Assembly (NCBI GenBank): GCA_024401095.1
Contig: JAKSLR010000001.1
Location: forward strand, 62,001-126,000
DNA: 64,000 nucleotides
DNA from: Bacteroidaceae bacterium
GTDB taxonomy: Bacteria; Bacteroidota; Bacteroidia; Bacteroidales; Bacteroidaceae
Direction: 5' to 3'
In this document: positions 20,989 through 30,126 of the stretch, piece after piece
Layout of the letters: the number at the start of each line of letters is the position of its first letter
How positions within the stretch are numbered: the first letter of the stretch is position 1
Program-made: the position numbers and the translations under genes
The notes under the pieces: generated by a model
The model's input: only the letters and a program-made list of their open reading frames with translations
What the model was told of the DNA's origin: nothing
The model's database searches: none

Positions 20989-21747
20989 ATGAAAGTAGGA
21001 TTGTTCGTTCCTTGCTATGTAGATGCACTCTACCCACAGGTGGGTGTAGCTGCATACAAGCTATTGAAAAGTCTGGGTGTTGACGTAGAATACCCAGAAA
21101 AGCAAACGTGCTGTGGACAGCCTATGGGTAACGCTGGCTTCCAGAACAAGTCTGAAAAGTTGGTAGAGAACTACGACGAGCTGTTCAAGGCTTATGACTA
21201 TGTTGTAGCTCCTTCTGCTAGCTGTGCTGCATACGTACGTTTTTTCCACCCAAATATTGTGAACCATGAATGTCAGGCTGCAGCAAAGACCATGGACATT
21301 GTAGAGTTCCTGCACGATGTGCTGAAGGTAACTGCTATTCCTGGCGCAAAGTTCCCTCATAAAGTGAGCTTGCATAACAGCTGCCACGGTGTACGTGAGT
21401 TAGGCTTGTCATCACCAACAGAGCGCAGTGTACCTCGTTTCAACAAGATCAAGGATTTACTGCAGTTGGTAGAAGGCATTGAGGTCATGGAGCCAGAACG
21501 TGCCGACGAGTGCTGTGGTTTTGGTGGCATGTTCGCCATTGAGGAACCAGATGTTTCAGCTCGTATGGGTAAAGACAAGCTGGCACGCCATATTGCTACA
21601 GGTGCAGAATTCATTACTGGTCCAGACTCTTCTTGCCTGATGCACATGCAGGGACTGGTGAAAAAGGGTCAGGGAGACTACACCAGCAAGGCTGGAAGGC
21701 CTATTGAGTTTATTCATGTCGTACAAATCTTAGCAAGTGGACTATGA
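20989..21747 (+). CDS. lutA: Lactate utilization protein A, (Fe-S)-binding LutA/LldE
   Basis: 252-residue protein of the LutA/LldE family, one of three components of the flavin-independent L-lactate dehydrogenase complex oxidising lactate to pyruvate. It contains two CCG domains: TCCGQPMGNAG near residue 40 and ECCGFGGMFA near residue 175, each providing cysteine ligands for an unusual Fe-S cluster. The stop overlaps the start of lutB by four bases, supporting coupled translation. Confidence 0.93.
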   Translation: MKVGLFVPCYVDALYPQVGVAAYKLLKSLGVDVEYPEKQTCCGQPMGNAGFQNKSEKLVENYDELFKAYDYVVAPSASCAAYVRFFHPNIVNHECQAAAKTMDIVEFLHDVLKVTAIPGAKFPHKVSLHNSCHGVRELGLSSPTERSVPRFNKIKDLLQLVEGIEVMEPERADECCGFGGMFAIEEPDVSARMGKDKLARHIATGAEFITGPDSSCLMHMQGLVKKGQGDYTSKAGRPIEFIHVVQILASGL

Positions 21748-23165
21748 GCACAAAACATGCAATCCAAGCAGAGAAATTTCTGCAGAATCCAGATAAAGTA
21801 GCACGTCACGACCAGACTTTCTGGAGTGTACGCGCTAAGCGCGACGTCTTGGCTTATCAGTTGGAAGAATGGGAACAGCTTCGTGAATCTGCCAGTCAGA
21901 TCAAAAAGCACACCGTAACCCATCTAGCTGATTACCTGGATCAATTCGAAGCAAACGCAACCAAGAACGGTGCCATTGTACACTGGGCAAAAGATGCTGA
22001 TGAGTATAATGAAATCGTAATGGAGATTATGCGCAAGCATAACGTGAAGAAAGTGGTTAAGGGTAAGTCTATGCTGACCGAGGAGTGCCACTTGAACGAG
22101 AACCTGTTCAAGAATGGTATAGACGTAGTGGAAACTGACCTTGGTGAGCGTATCCTTCAGCTCATGAACCTGCCACCTAGCCACATCATCATGCCAGCAA
22201 TCCATATTACCCGTGAACAGGTAAAGGAGAACTTTGCAGAAAAAGGCTTGCTGGAAAAAAATGGTGCACAAGGTGCATGGAGTATGGGTGTAGCCGATAA
22301 GACAGAATTAGAGGCAAAGGCAGACCCTACATATCTTACCCGTTGCGCACGCTATCACCTCCGTGATAACTTCATGGAGGCTGAGTGTGGTATGACTGGT
22401 GCAAACTTTGGTGTAGCAAGCACAGGTGAGATTGTAGTTTGTACCAATGAGGGTAATGCTGATATGAGTACTTCTATTCCAAAATTGCATATTGCATCTA
22501 TTGGTTTGGAAAAAATCATTCCTAACTACGATGCTATGGGTGTATTCCAACGTCTGTTGGCACGCCACGGAACAGGTCAGGCTACTACCGTATATACCTC
22601 TCACTTCAAGAAGCCAAGACCAGACGGTGAATTCCACATCATTCTAGTAGACAACGGTCGTTCATCTATCTTATCAAACGAAGACCACTGGCAGACACTG
22701 AAGTGTATGCGTTGCGGTGCATGTATGAACACCTGTCCAGTATACCGTCGTTCTATGGGTTATTCATATACCTATTTCATTCCTGGCCCAATCGGTGTGA
22801 ACTTGGGTATGCTCAAGAATAAGGATGCGAATTATCACAACTGTTCTGCATGTTCACTCTGCTGCTCTTGCGATAATGTCTGCCCTGTAAAGGTAGACTT
22901 GTCTACCCAGATCTATAAATGGCGTCAGGAACTGGATAGCTTCGGTCATGCAGACCCAATGAAGAAAGCCATGTCGCAAGGTATGAAGGTGATGTTCGAG
23001 AATCCTGGTCTGTACACTACAGCCTTGAAGTTTGCCCCATTGGCAAATCACATGCCATCATTCCTCACAGATATTAAGCTGAATGCATGGTGCAAGCATC
23101 ACACAATGCCAGAGTTCGCAAAAGAATCGTTCCACTCACTTTGGAAGAAAGGAAAAGTAAAATGA
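21744..23165 (+). CDS. lutB: Lactate utilization protein B, iron-sulfur LutB/LldF
   Basis: 473-residue component of the LutABC lactate oxidase. The N-terminal two thirds form a LUD-type domain; the C-terminal part holds two ferredoxin-like 4Fe-4S motifs, CMRCGACMNTCP (about residues 317-328) and CSACSLCCSCDNVCP (about 362-376). Its start overlaps lutA and its stop overlaps lutC, both by four bases. Confidence 0.94.
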   Translation: MSTKHAIQAEKFLQNPDKVARHDQTFWSVRAKRDVLAYQLEEWEQLRESASQIKKHTVTHLADYLDQFEANATKNGAIVHWAKDADEYNEIVMEIMRKHNVKKVVKGKSMLTEECHLNENLFKNGIDVVETDLGERILQLMNLPPSHIIMPAIHITREQVKENFAEKGLLEKNGAQGAWSMGVADKTELEAKADPTYLTRCARYHLRDNFMEAECGMTGANFGVASTGEIVVCTNEGNADMSTSIPKLHIASIGLEKIIPNYDAMGVFQRLLARHGTGQATTVYTSHFKKPRPDGEFHIILVDNGRSSILSNEDHWQTLKCMRCGACMNTCPVYRRSMGYSYTYFIPGPIGVNLGMLKNKDANYHNCSACSLCCSCDNVCPVKVDLSTQIYKWRQELDSFGHADPMKKAMSQGMKVMFENPGLYTTALKFAPLANHMPSFLTDIKLNAWCKHHTMPEFAKESFHSLWKKGKVK

Positions 23166-23755
23166 GTAGCAAATCAGAAATATTAGGTCGTCTCCGCGCA
23201 AATGTACGTGAGACTTACGATATGCCAGATCTCTCTTTCAAGAAATTAACTTTTGAGGATCCTGTGGCAGAGTTCATCAAACAGACCACCACAACTGCAG
23301 GAGCAAAGCTAATAGAGCTTAGGCCAACAGATGACATCAATGAGAAGATTCACGAGGCATTCCCTAACGCAAAAGTTATTGCCAGCAACTTACCTGGTGT
23401 AAAGGCCGACAAGAATCCTGACGAAGTGGAAAAGGCACAAGATCTGGATGGTACCGATGTAGGTGTAATAGAAGGCGGGGTGGCCTGCGCAGAAAATGCA
23501 TGTGTATGGGTTCCAATGAACATGAAGCAGAAAGCTATCTGTTTTATTTCAGAAAGCTTAGTTCTCATTGTTTCTAAAAAGAACATTGTAAGTAATATGC
23601 ACGAGGCTTACAAGAAATTGGAGGAAATGGGTGAGACTTCAAAATATGGCTTCGGAACTTTCATCAGTGGCCCTTCCAAAACTGCAGATATTGAGCAGAC
23701 TTTGGTCTATGGCGCACAAGCGGCAACAGCACTGACAGTTTTCTTAACAGATTAA
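23162..23755 (+). CDS. lutC: Lactate utilization protein C, LUD-domain LutC/LldG
   Basis: 197-residue LUD-domain protein, third component of the LutABC complex. The start is taken as the ATG at 23162, which overlaps the lutB stop as ATGA and gives MSSKSEILGRLRAN; an earlier in-frame ATG at 23087 would lie deep inside lutB. The domain shows the segments VAENACVWVPMN in the form ACAENACVWVP and GFGTFISGPSKTADIE typical of the family. The gene ends just before a bidirectional terminator. Confidence 0.92.
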   Translation: MSSKSEILGRLRANVRETYDMPDLSFKKLTFEDPVAEFIKQTTTTAGAKLIELRPTDDINEKIHEAFPNAKVIASNLPGVKADKNPDEVEKAQDLDGTDVGVIEGGVACAENACVWVPMNMKQKAICFISESLVLIVSKKNIVSNMHEAYKKLEEMGETSKYGFGTFISGPSKTADIEQTLVYGAQAATALTVFLTD

Positions 23756-23757
23756 AT

Positions 23758-23791
23758 AAAAAAAGGAGCCCCATTTGAGGGCTCCTTTTTT
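23758..23791. terminator. Bidirectional terminator between lutC and glpK
   Basis: Stem GGAGCCC (23765-23771) with GGGCTCC (23779-23785), flanked by A7 upstream and T6 downstream, so usable on both strands. Confidence 0.9.
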
Positions 23792-25271
23792 ATGATAAAG
23801 CTCTGCGGACAGCATCTGCCCAACCCGCTTTCTTTTTTGCAATTCTTTCTGGATCAGCCTCAGGCTTGAAAGTCTTTTCTATTGACCACTGAGACTTTAT
23901 TTCTTCAATGCTACTCCAAAAGCCTACAGCAAGCCCAGCCAAATAAGCAGCACCCTTCGCTGTGGTTTCCACATTTGTAGGACGTACAACTTCTGTATTC
24001 AACAAATCTGCTTGGAACTGCATCAGATAATTATCTCGTGAAGCACCTCCATCAACCTTCAATGCTCCTAAATCTACGCCAGCATCCTTTTGCATGGCAT
24101 TAACAATATCCATTGTCTGATAAGCAATTCCATCCAAAGCAGCACGTGCAATATGTGCCTGAGTCGTTCCACGAGTTATACCTGTAATGGTTCCTTTTGC
24201 ATAGGCATCCCAATATGGAGCCCCAAGGCCAGTCAAAGCGGGAACAAAATAAACACCATCATTGTCATCTACACTCGTTGCCAAATCTTCAACCTTACTA
24301 GAGCTTTCAATAATTTTCAACCCATCGCGAAGCCACTGAACCACACTACCACCTACGAAGATAGAACCTTCTAATGCATAGGTAACCTCATCCCCCAACT
24401 TCCAGGCAATAGTCGTCAGCAGATTGTGTTTTGACATCACAGCATCCTTACCTGTATTCATGAGAAGAAAGCATCCAGTACCATATGTGTTCTTTAAAGA
24501 ACCTGGTTCTGTACACATCTGGCCAAAAAGAGCTGCCTGTTGATCGCCAGCAATACCTGCAATCGGGATATCATAGGAGAATTGGCCTAACTGAGTAGTT
24601 CCATAAATCTCACTGCAAGACTTAACCTGTGGAAGCATACTTTCAGGTATCCCCAACAGCTCCAAAATTTCTTGATCCCACTGCAACGTGTGAATATTAA
24701 ACAGTAAAGTACGTGATGCATTAGTTACATCAGTCACATGAACTTTTCCACTGGTAAGTTTCCAGATAAGCCATGTATCCACTGTGCCAAAACGAAGCTG
24801 TCCCGCCTCAGCCTTCTCACGAGCTCCCGGTACATTTTCCAAAATCCAACGGACTTTTGTTCCGCTAAAATATGAATCAATGATTAGGCCTGTCTTCTCA
24901 CGAATCTTTTCTGTCAGTCCCTGCTCTACCAAGCTGTTACAGTAATCTGCAGTTCGGCGGTCCTGCCAAACAATGGCATTATAAACAGGCTTTCCTGTCT
25001 CTGCATCCCAGACGATGGTCGTTTCACGTTGGTTAGCAATACCTATAGCAGCAATCTCAGAAGGAGCAACACTCATCGTTGTCATTGCTTGAGCCACAGT
25101 CGCAGCTTGTGAAGACCAGATTTCGACAGGATCATGTTCTACCCATCCCGGTTTTGGGAAAATCTGCGTAAACTCCTTTTGTGCTACAGTGCAAACCTCT
25201 CCCTGCTCATTGAATACCAAAGTACGACTACTGGTTGTGCCTTGATCCAAGGCTAAAATGTATTTTTTCAT
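23790..25271 (-). CDS. glpK: Glycerol kinase
   Basis: Cytoplasmic FGGY-family kinase making sn-glycerol 3-phosphate from glycerol and ATP. The 493-residue product starts [17 protein letters not shown] with the phosphate-binding loop, and has the glycerol-binding region [23 protein letters not shown], and the C-terminal [18 protein letters not shown]. No glpF or glpD is adjacent. It lies 21 bases after the M3 peptidase gene with no visible promoter between, so the two may share a transcript. Confidence 0.96.
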   Translation of the reverse strand: MKKYILALDQGTTSSRTLVFNEQGEVCTVAQKEFTQIFPKPGWVEHDPVEIWSSQAATVAQAMTTMSVAPSEIAAIGIANQRETTIVWDAETGKPVYNAIVWQDRRTADYCNSLVEQGLTEKIREKTGLIIDSYFSGTKVRWILENVPGAREKAEAGQLRFGTVDTWLIWKLTSGKVHVTDVTNASRTLLFNIHTLQWDQEILELLGIPESMLPQVKSCSEIYGTTQLGQFSYDIPIAGIAGDQQAALFGQMCTEPGSLKNTYGTGCFLLMNTGKDAVMSKHNLLTTIAWKLGDEVTYALEGSIFVGGSVVQWLRDGLKIIESSSKVEDLATSVDDNDGVYFVPALTGLGAPYWDAYAKGTITGITRGTTQAHIARAALDGIAYQTMDIVNAMQKDAGVDLGALKVDGGASRDNYLMQFQADLLNTEVVRPTNVETTAKGAAYLAGLAVGFWSSIEEIKSQWSIEKTFKPEADPERIAKKKAGWADAVRRALS

Positions 25272-25292
25272 AGTATTAGATTATTCGGTAAT

Positions 25293-27401
25293 TTATTTCA
25301 AGCCTCTATCCTTCAGATAAGCATCGCTGTTTGCATCCTTACCACGGAAATTCTGGTACATAGTCATACCATCGTCAATGCCACCTGGAGCTAAAACATA
25401 TGTACGGAATTTCTGTGCCATTTCCTGATTGAAGATGTCACCAGTTTCCTTAAAGGCCTGGAAAGCATCGCTATCCAATACTGCAGACCAAGTATAGCCA
25501 TAGTAACCGGCATTGTAACCACCCATAATGTGAGAGAAGTTTGTTACACGGTAACGAGGTAGAATCTGACGTGGAATGCCTCGCTCTGCCATCATTTTTT
25601 CTTCAAACTTCATGACATCAAAATCTGCAGGAATCTCTGTCAGACAATGCAAGTCCATGTCTACAAGACTTGCTGCCATCAGTTCTGTGGTAGCAAAACC
25701 TTGACCATATTTACCACTAGCATCAACCTTATCCAATAATTCCTGAGGGATTACTTCACCTGTCTGATAATGCTTTGCATAAACCTTCAGCACTTCTGGT
25801 TCAAATGCCCAATGCTCATTAATCTGTGATGGAAGCTCCACAAATTCCAACTCATTACCACCTACACCTTCATAATGAACGTCACCAAAGAAACTATTCA
25901 AAGCATGACCAAATTCATGCCACATAGTCTCCACATCATCCAAATTCTGCAAACCTGGCTTATCTGCACTAGGAGCCGTAAAATTACAAACGTTTGTTAC
26001 AATAGGGATAACACGCTCACCATCCTTGTAAGATTGTCCGCGGAATCCGCCACACCAAGCACCTGCACCCTTACCATCACGTGGGAAATAATCACTGTAG
26101 AAGATTGCTATCAGCTTACCGTCTTTATCCTTTACGTCCCATGCTGTTGTTGTGCTGTTGTAACTTGGATAATCCTTTGTCTTCTCCTCGAAGGTCAAGC
26201 CATAAAGCTTGTTTGCCACATAGAACACACCTTTCTGAACAGCGCTTGTCTCAAAGTATTCTGCCACCTTGGCTTCATCAATGTCAAACTTTGCAGCCTT
26301 AGCACGTGAACTGTAATACATGTAATCCCATCCCTCTGGTTCAAAGTCAAAACCATCTTTCTTGATTTCCTCCTTGATATCAGCAATCTCTTCATTGGCT
26401 TTCTTAACGGCAGGAGTCCAGATGCTCATCAATAAATCATAAACCTTGTCTGGGGTCTTGGCCATACGGTTATTGTCCAAAATCATGTCAGCTGCACTCT
26501 TGTAGCCAAACAATTTTGCCTTCTCCAGACGCAATTGGAATACTTGTTTTGCTACTTCCCTATTGTTCCATTCGTTATCCTGATTACCACGGTTGTAATA
26601 GGCCTCATAAACCTTCTTGCGCAAATCACGGTTCTTGCAGTACTGTAATACAGGGTTGCAACTTGGACGCTGCATATTGAAAGTATATTTACCTTCCTGA
26701 CCTATTTGCTTTGCAAGCTCTGCAGCACGCTGTATATTTGCTTCTGGTAAACCTTCCAGTTCTTCCTTAGTCTCTACAGTGACATAAGTATTGTTGGTTT
26801 CGTGAAGTAAGTTCTGATCAAACTTCAATGTCAGCTCTGACAACTTAGTATTCAGCTCGCGAAGTTTTGCCTTGTCCTCGTCAGAAAGATTGGCACCGCT
26901 TCTTACAAAGCCTTTGTAAGTGTTTTCCAATAATTTCATCTGCTCTTTGTCAAGTCCCAATTCGTCCTTCTTTTCATAGACTGCTTTCACACGAGCAAAC
27001 AGCTTCTCATTCAGATTAATGTCATCGCTATGCTTTGTCATCAAAGGAGCCAATTCTGCCTCAAGTGCCTGAAATTCTTCATTAGAATCACTTGAAGTAA
27101 GGCTAAAGAATACTCCTGTAACTTTATTCAGCAACTTTCCGCTCTGGTCCATTGCAACAATTGTATTCTCAAAGGTAGGTTCCTCTGCATTGTCAATGAT
27201 AGCTTGGATCTCCGCCTTTTGCTCTTCCAATCCTTTCAGGATACCTTCCTTATAGTCATCCAATGTAAACAACTCGAAAGGAGGAATCTCATTTGGGGTT
27301 CCATAAGATTCCAGAAGGAAAGGATTCTGGTGCTCACTTACACCTGTGCTGCATGCTGTCATACCTAATGCCAAAGCAGCCATAACAATTTCTTTCTTCA
27401 T
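25293..27401 (-). CDS. M3-family peptidyl-dipeptidase (Dcp-like), lipoprotein
   Basis: Zinc metallopeptidase of family M3, related to dipeptidyl carboxypeptidase Dcp and oligopeptidase A. The 702-residue product carries a lipoprotein signal, MKKEIVMAALALGMTAC with C17 as the lipidated residue, so it is placed in the envelope. HEFGH (H495, E496, H499) and the downstream glutamate in FVELPSQ (about E522) are the zinc-binding set; the C-terminal GYYGYTWSAVLDSDAF is also characteristic. The 59-base gap upstream shows no promoter box. Confidence 0.93.
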   Translation of the reverse strand: MKKEIVMAALALGMTACSTGVSEHQNPFLLESYGTPNEIPPFELFTLDDYKEGILKGLEEQKAEIQAIIDNAEEPTFENTIVAMDQSGKLLNKVTGVFFSLTSSDSNEEFQALEAELAPLMTKHSDDINLNEKLFARVKAVYEKKDELGLDKEQMKLLENTYKGFVRSGANLSDEDKAKLRELNTKLSELTLKFDQNLLHETNNTYVTVETKEELEGLPEANIQRAAELAKQIGQEGKYTFNMQRPSCNPVLQYCKNRDLRKKVYEAYYNRGNQDNEWNNREVAKQVFQLRLEKAKLFGYKSAADMILDNNRMAKTPDKVYDLLMSIWTPAVKKANEEIADIKEEIKKDGFDFEPEGWDYMYYSSRAKAAKFDIDEAKVAEYFETSAVQKGVFYVANKLYGLTFEEKTKDYPSYNSTTTAWDVKDKDGKLIAIFYSDYFPRDGKGAGAWCGGFRGQSYKDGERVIPIVTNVCNFTAPSADKPGLQNLDDVETMWHEFGHALNSFFGDVHYEGVGGNELEFVELPSQINEHWAFEPEVLKVYAKHYQTGEVIPQELLDKVDASGKYGQGFATTELMAASLVDMDLHCLTEIPADFDVMKFEEKMMAERGIPRQILPRYRVTNFSHIMGGYNAGYYGYTWSAVLDSDAFQAFKETGDIFNQEMAQKFRTYVLAPGGIDDGMTMYQNFRGKDANSDAYLKDRGLK

Positions 27402-27460
27402 AAGGTTATTTTTATTTAAATACTATTTCGTTACATAATAAGCACACTTATAAAAACAGA

Positions 27461-30118
27461 TTAGCTCTTAAAATTCAAAGTGTATGTAGAAGTAGTAACT
27501 CCATCGGGAGCAGTTACAACAATCTTACAAGGCTCACTGGTAGAAACCTTTATCGGACACCGACTTGACGCACTATTTCCATTTACGGTGATTCCTTTTA
27601 TCAAATTTGTCGTAGCAACAGGAACTATGGTACAATGCGTCTGTAGTACTCCTACTTTCACTTCATATTCATATTCAAATGGTACAAATTTATTAGGAAT
27701 TATATATTTGTATCCTTTACCATTCTCCATCATAGTTTGGGCATCATTAAAACCTGTTCTATAAAGGAAATCATGTCCTATCAGGGAACCATCAACAATA
27801 ACAAGGTTAGAAAGAGAAGAGTTCTTGGCACGTTCAAAATACAAGTTGCTGTCAATCAATGGGCTCTCCCCGGAATTATCTACCTCAATACGATGGTATT
27901 GTTTTTTATCATACTTACCTTCATATTCCACATATTTCATCTTACCTCCCTGAGAAAAACCAGTCCAGTTCAGTGTACCCAGAGAATCACCATCCTTTGC
28001 CAAAATTGCACCATCACCTCTACGGTCATCTTCAACGGCATCAGCGCCATAATCCACAAGTTTCTGGAGGCAGTTTTCCCATACCTGAAGATATTCTGCA
28101 CCTACTCCAATACGATTATGACCAGTATAGACTTCTTTTATCTGTCCACCATTCTTACGATATTCAATCATCAGCTGCTGCTGGAGCGACATAAGCAAAT
28201 CCTGTTTCATGCCACGTGCACTGAACTGATCGGCTACCCAATAACGGTTAACGCCATAAATATCTGATGCAAAGATGAGTCCATGTTCCGCGTCATGAAG
28301 AATCATAGAAGCATTTTCGTGCCCAGGCAAACGATATACTTTGAACTTACAGTTTCCTAAATCAAACACATGACCTTCATCTACTTCAATTGCATTCTTG
28401 CCATATGTTCCTTTTCTAGTATCAATGATATTCTTGTTTGCACTAGTGTAATCCTTTCCAAAAGTAGTAATAGTCCATGGCTTACCTTTTGAACCAACAC
28501 GCTTGCAAAGGTAAACCTTATGACCTTTTTCATATACATAAGGCATTGCTCCATTATGATCTCCATGCTCATGACCAAGCACAAAAGCAAAATCTGTGGT
28601 AGCAAGTTCCTTTACCTTGTCATAGAGAGAAATTGTTGTGTTGGTTGGCATTAAGCCATCGAAGATAATTCCATATTTTGAACCTTGAATATAATAGGCT
28701 GCAGCTTGGAAATTATCAAAGAAACGATAAACTGTTGGATAATTTGCATCACCCTTATGTAATACATCAAATGCAAAATCATGCCATGCTGGACGATCTA
28801 TTCTCCAAACAAATCTTGAAACAGGTCCGTCCTCCATACCTGGCTTGGTAGCATATGCCTCAACTTCCACACAGAACCAAATACGATCATAAGGCAGATC
28901 TTTGTTATTATTTAATCCGAGCATAGGATCTGTACTATATCCAGGCTTGTAATCGTACCATTCTCCCCATTCATTGACCAGTTTTACGCCTACTCCTCTA
29001 TCCAGCATTGACAAGCCTTCCAAAGCCTTATGAGAAATGTTGAATGCTCGGGTTCTCCAATGTACGGTAACACCATCGGTAGGACATTTCCAAATAGGAC
29101 GACAACGGACAAATTTTCGATGTGACACTGGCATAGACCATACTGGAGCCACTCTCCTACGCACGATATTATCCATTGTTATTCTTGCGTCAGATGCTGA
29201 TATACCACTGGCTGGTGCCAATAATGTATCGGTATCACCACGCATAAAATTCTTGGCAATCAGGGCATTCATTGCAGAATAAGCCTCTTTACTTACATTC
29301 TTGCTGTCTAAAAAATACTGAATGTAATCTTTATCGGCATTTTCTATCAAAAAAGCTTTTTGAAGAATTATAGCAGCATCTTCACGTGTCATGACAGACA
29401 TCGGATAGAAACAGTCATTAGGACTATCAGCATGAAGAACACCCATATCCAGAGCAGCTTCTATTGGCTTCACATAATCTGCTGTGCCTGTAACATCATA
29501 GAAGTTTCTGACACGTTCTGTCGTCATTATTTCGCCTTTATCATCAATGTCTGTTCCATCATCCATCACACTATTATAATGACTCCAGCCAAAATAGTTG
29601 GCTAGCATAATCATGAACTGACCACGGGTAAGAGGTCTGTCTGCAGTGATACTGTGCGAACCTATAGTCTGTTGTGTATAGAAAGTAACCTTAAAAACCT
29701 TATCTCCAAAACTCCAAGTCACCTCTACATGATTTCCTCCTACACCATCACGCATCACGATAGTTCCATCTACATCTACGGAAACCAGGTGTTTATTTTG
29801 AGTTCGCCAGATACCTTCTGTCTGCTTCACTCCATTCAGGTAAGCCACTAGCTGGACAGGCTGAACAAACTCCAGACTATATGTTTGCCCATTCAGGTTT
29901 ACTTGTCCACCCTCTACATAAATACCATCTGCTAATCCTTCAAGTTCTGGCTGTGGCTCACCAGCGCCATCTATAACAGGTGCCACAACTTGTGTAGCAG
30001 CTTTTACCTCGTTTAGTGGCAAGATTGAAGCAAAACTTACCATAGCTGCTCCAGATGCCAAGTCTTTAATAAATCTTCTGCGAGACATTCCGTTCTGCTC
30101 GCTGGTCTTCTCTTTCAT
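27461..30118 (-). CDS. Tat-exported protein with SLH-like repeats and metallo-beta-lactamase fold
   Basis: 885-residue exported protein. A twin-arginine signal SRRRFIK (residues 12-18) precedes a hydrophobic stretch ending near residue 40; the start could also be M11. Residues about 158-320 contain three repeats that resemble S-layer homology modules (PLTRGQFMIMLANYF, MTREDAAIILQKAF, ISASDARITMDNIV). A metallo-beta-lactamase domain follows, with HEHGDH (H516, H518, D520, H521), H600 in LPGHENA, and D619, a complete two-metal ligand set. The last 120 residues look like a beta-sandwich. Substrate is unknown; neighbours are secreted esterases, suggesting glycan or ester hydrolysis outside the cytoplasm. 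Confidence 0.75.
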   Translation of the reverse strand: MKEKTSEQNGMSRRRFIKDLASGAAMVSFASILPLNEVKAATQVVAPVIDGAGEPQPELEGLADGIYVEGGQVNLNGQTYSLEFVQPVQLVAYLNGVKQTEGIWRTQNKHLVSVDVDGTIVMRDGVGGNHVEVTWSFGDKVFKVTFYTQQTIGSHSITADRPLTRGQFMIMLANYFGWSHYNSVMDDGTDIDDKGEIMTTERVRNFYDVTGTADYVKPIEAALDMGVLHADSPNDCFYPMSVMTREDAAIILQKAFLIENADKDYIQYFLDSKNVSKEAYSAMNALIAKNFMRGDTDTLLAPASGISASDARITMDNIVRRRVAPVWSMPVSHRKFVRCRPIWKCPTDGVTVHWRTRAFNISHKALEGLSMLDRGVGVKLVNEWGEWYDYKPGYSTDPMLGLNNNKDLPYDRIWFCVEVEAYATKPGMEDGPVSRFVWRIDRPAWHDFAFDVLHKGDANYPTVYRFFDNFQAAAYYIQGSKYGIIFDGLMPTNTTISLYDKVKELATTDFAFVLGHEHGDHNGAMPYVYEKGHKVYLCKRVGSKGKPWTITTFGKDYTSANKNIIDTRKGTYGKNAIEVDEGHVFDLGNCKFKVYRLPGHENASMILHDAEHGLIFASDIYGVNRYWVADQFSARGMKQDLLMSLQQQLMIEYRKNGGQIKEVYTGHNRIGVGAEYLQVWENCLQKLVDYGADAVEDDRRGDGAILAKDGDSLGTLNWTGFSQGGKMKYVEYEGKYDKKQYHRIEVDNSGESPLIDSNLYFERAKNSSLSNLVIVDGSLIGHDFLYRTGFNDAQTMMENGKGYKYIIPNKFVPFEYEYEVKVGVLQTHCTIVPVATTNLIKGITVNGNSASSRCPIKVSTSEPCKIVVTAPDGVTTSTYTLNFKS

Positions 30119-30126
30119 ATATTATT

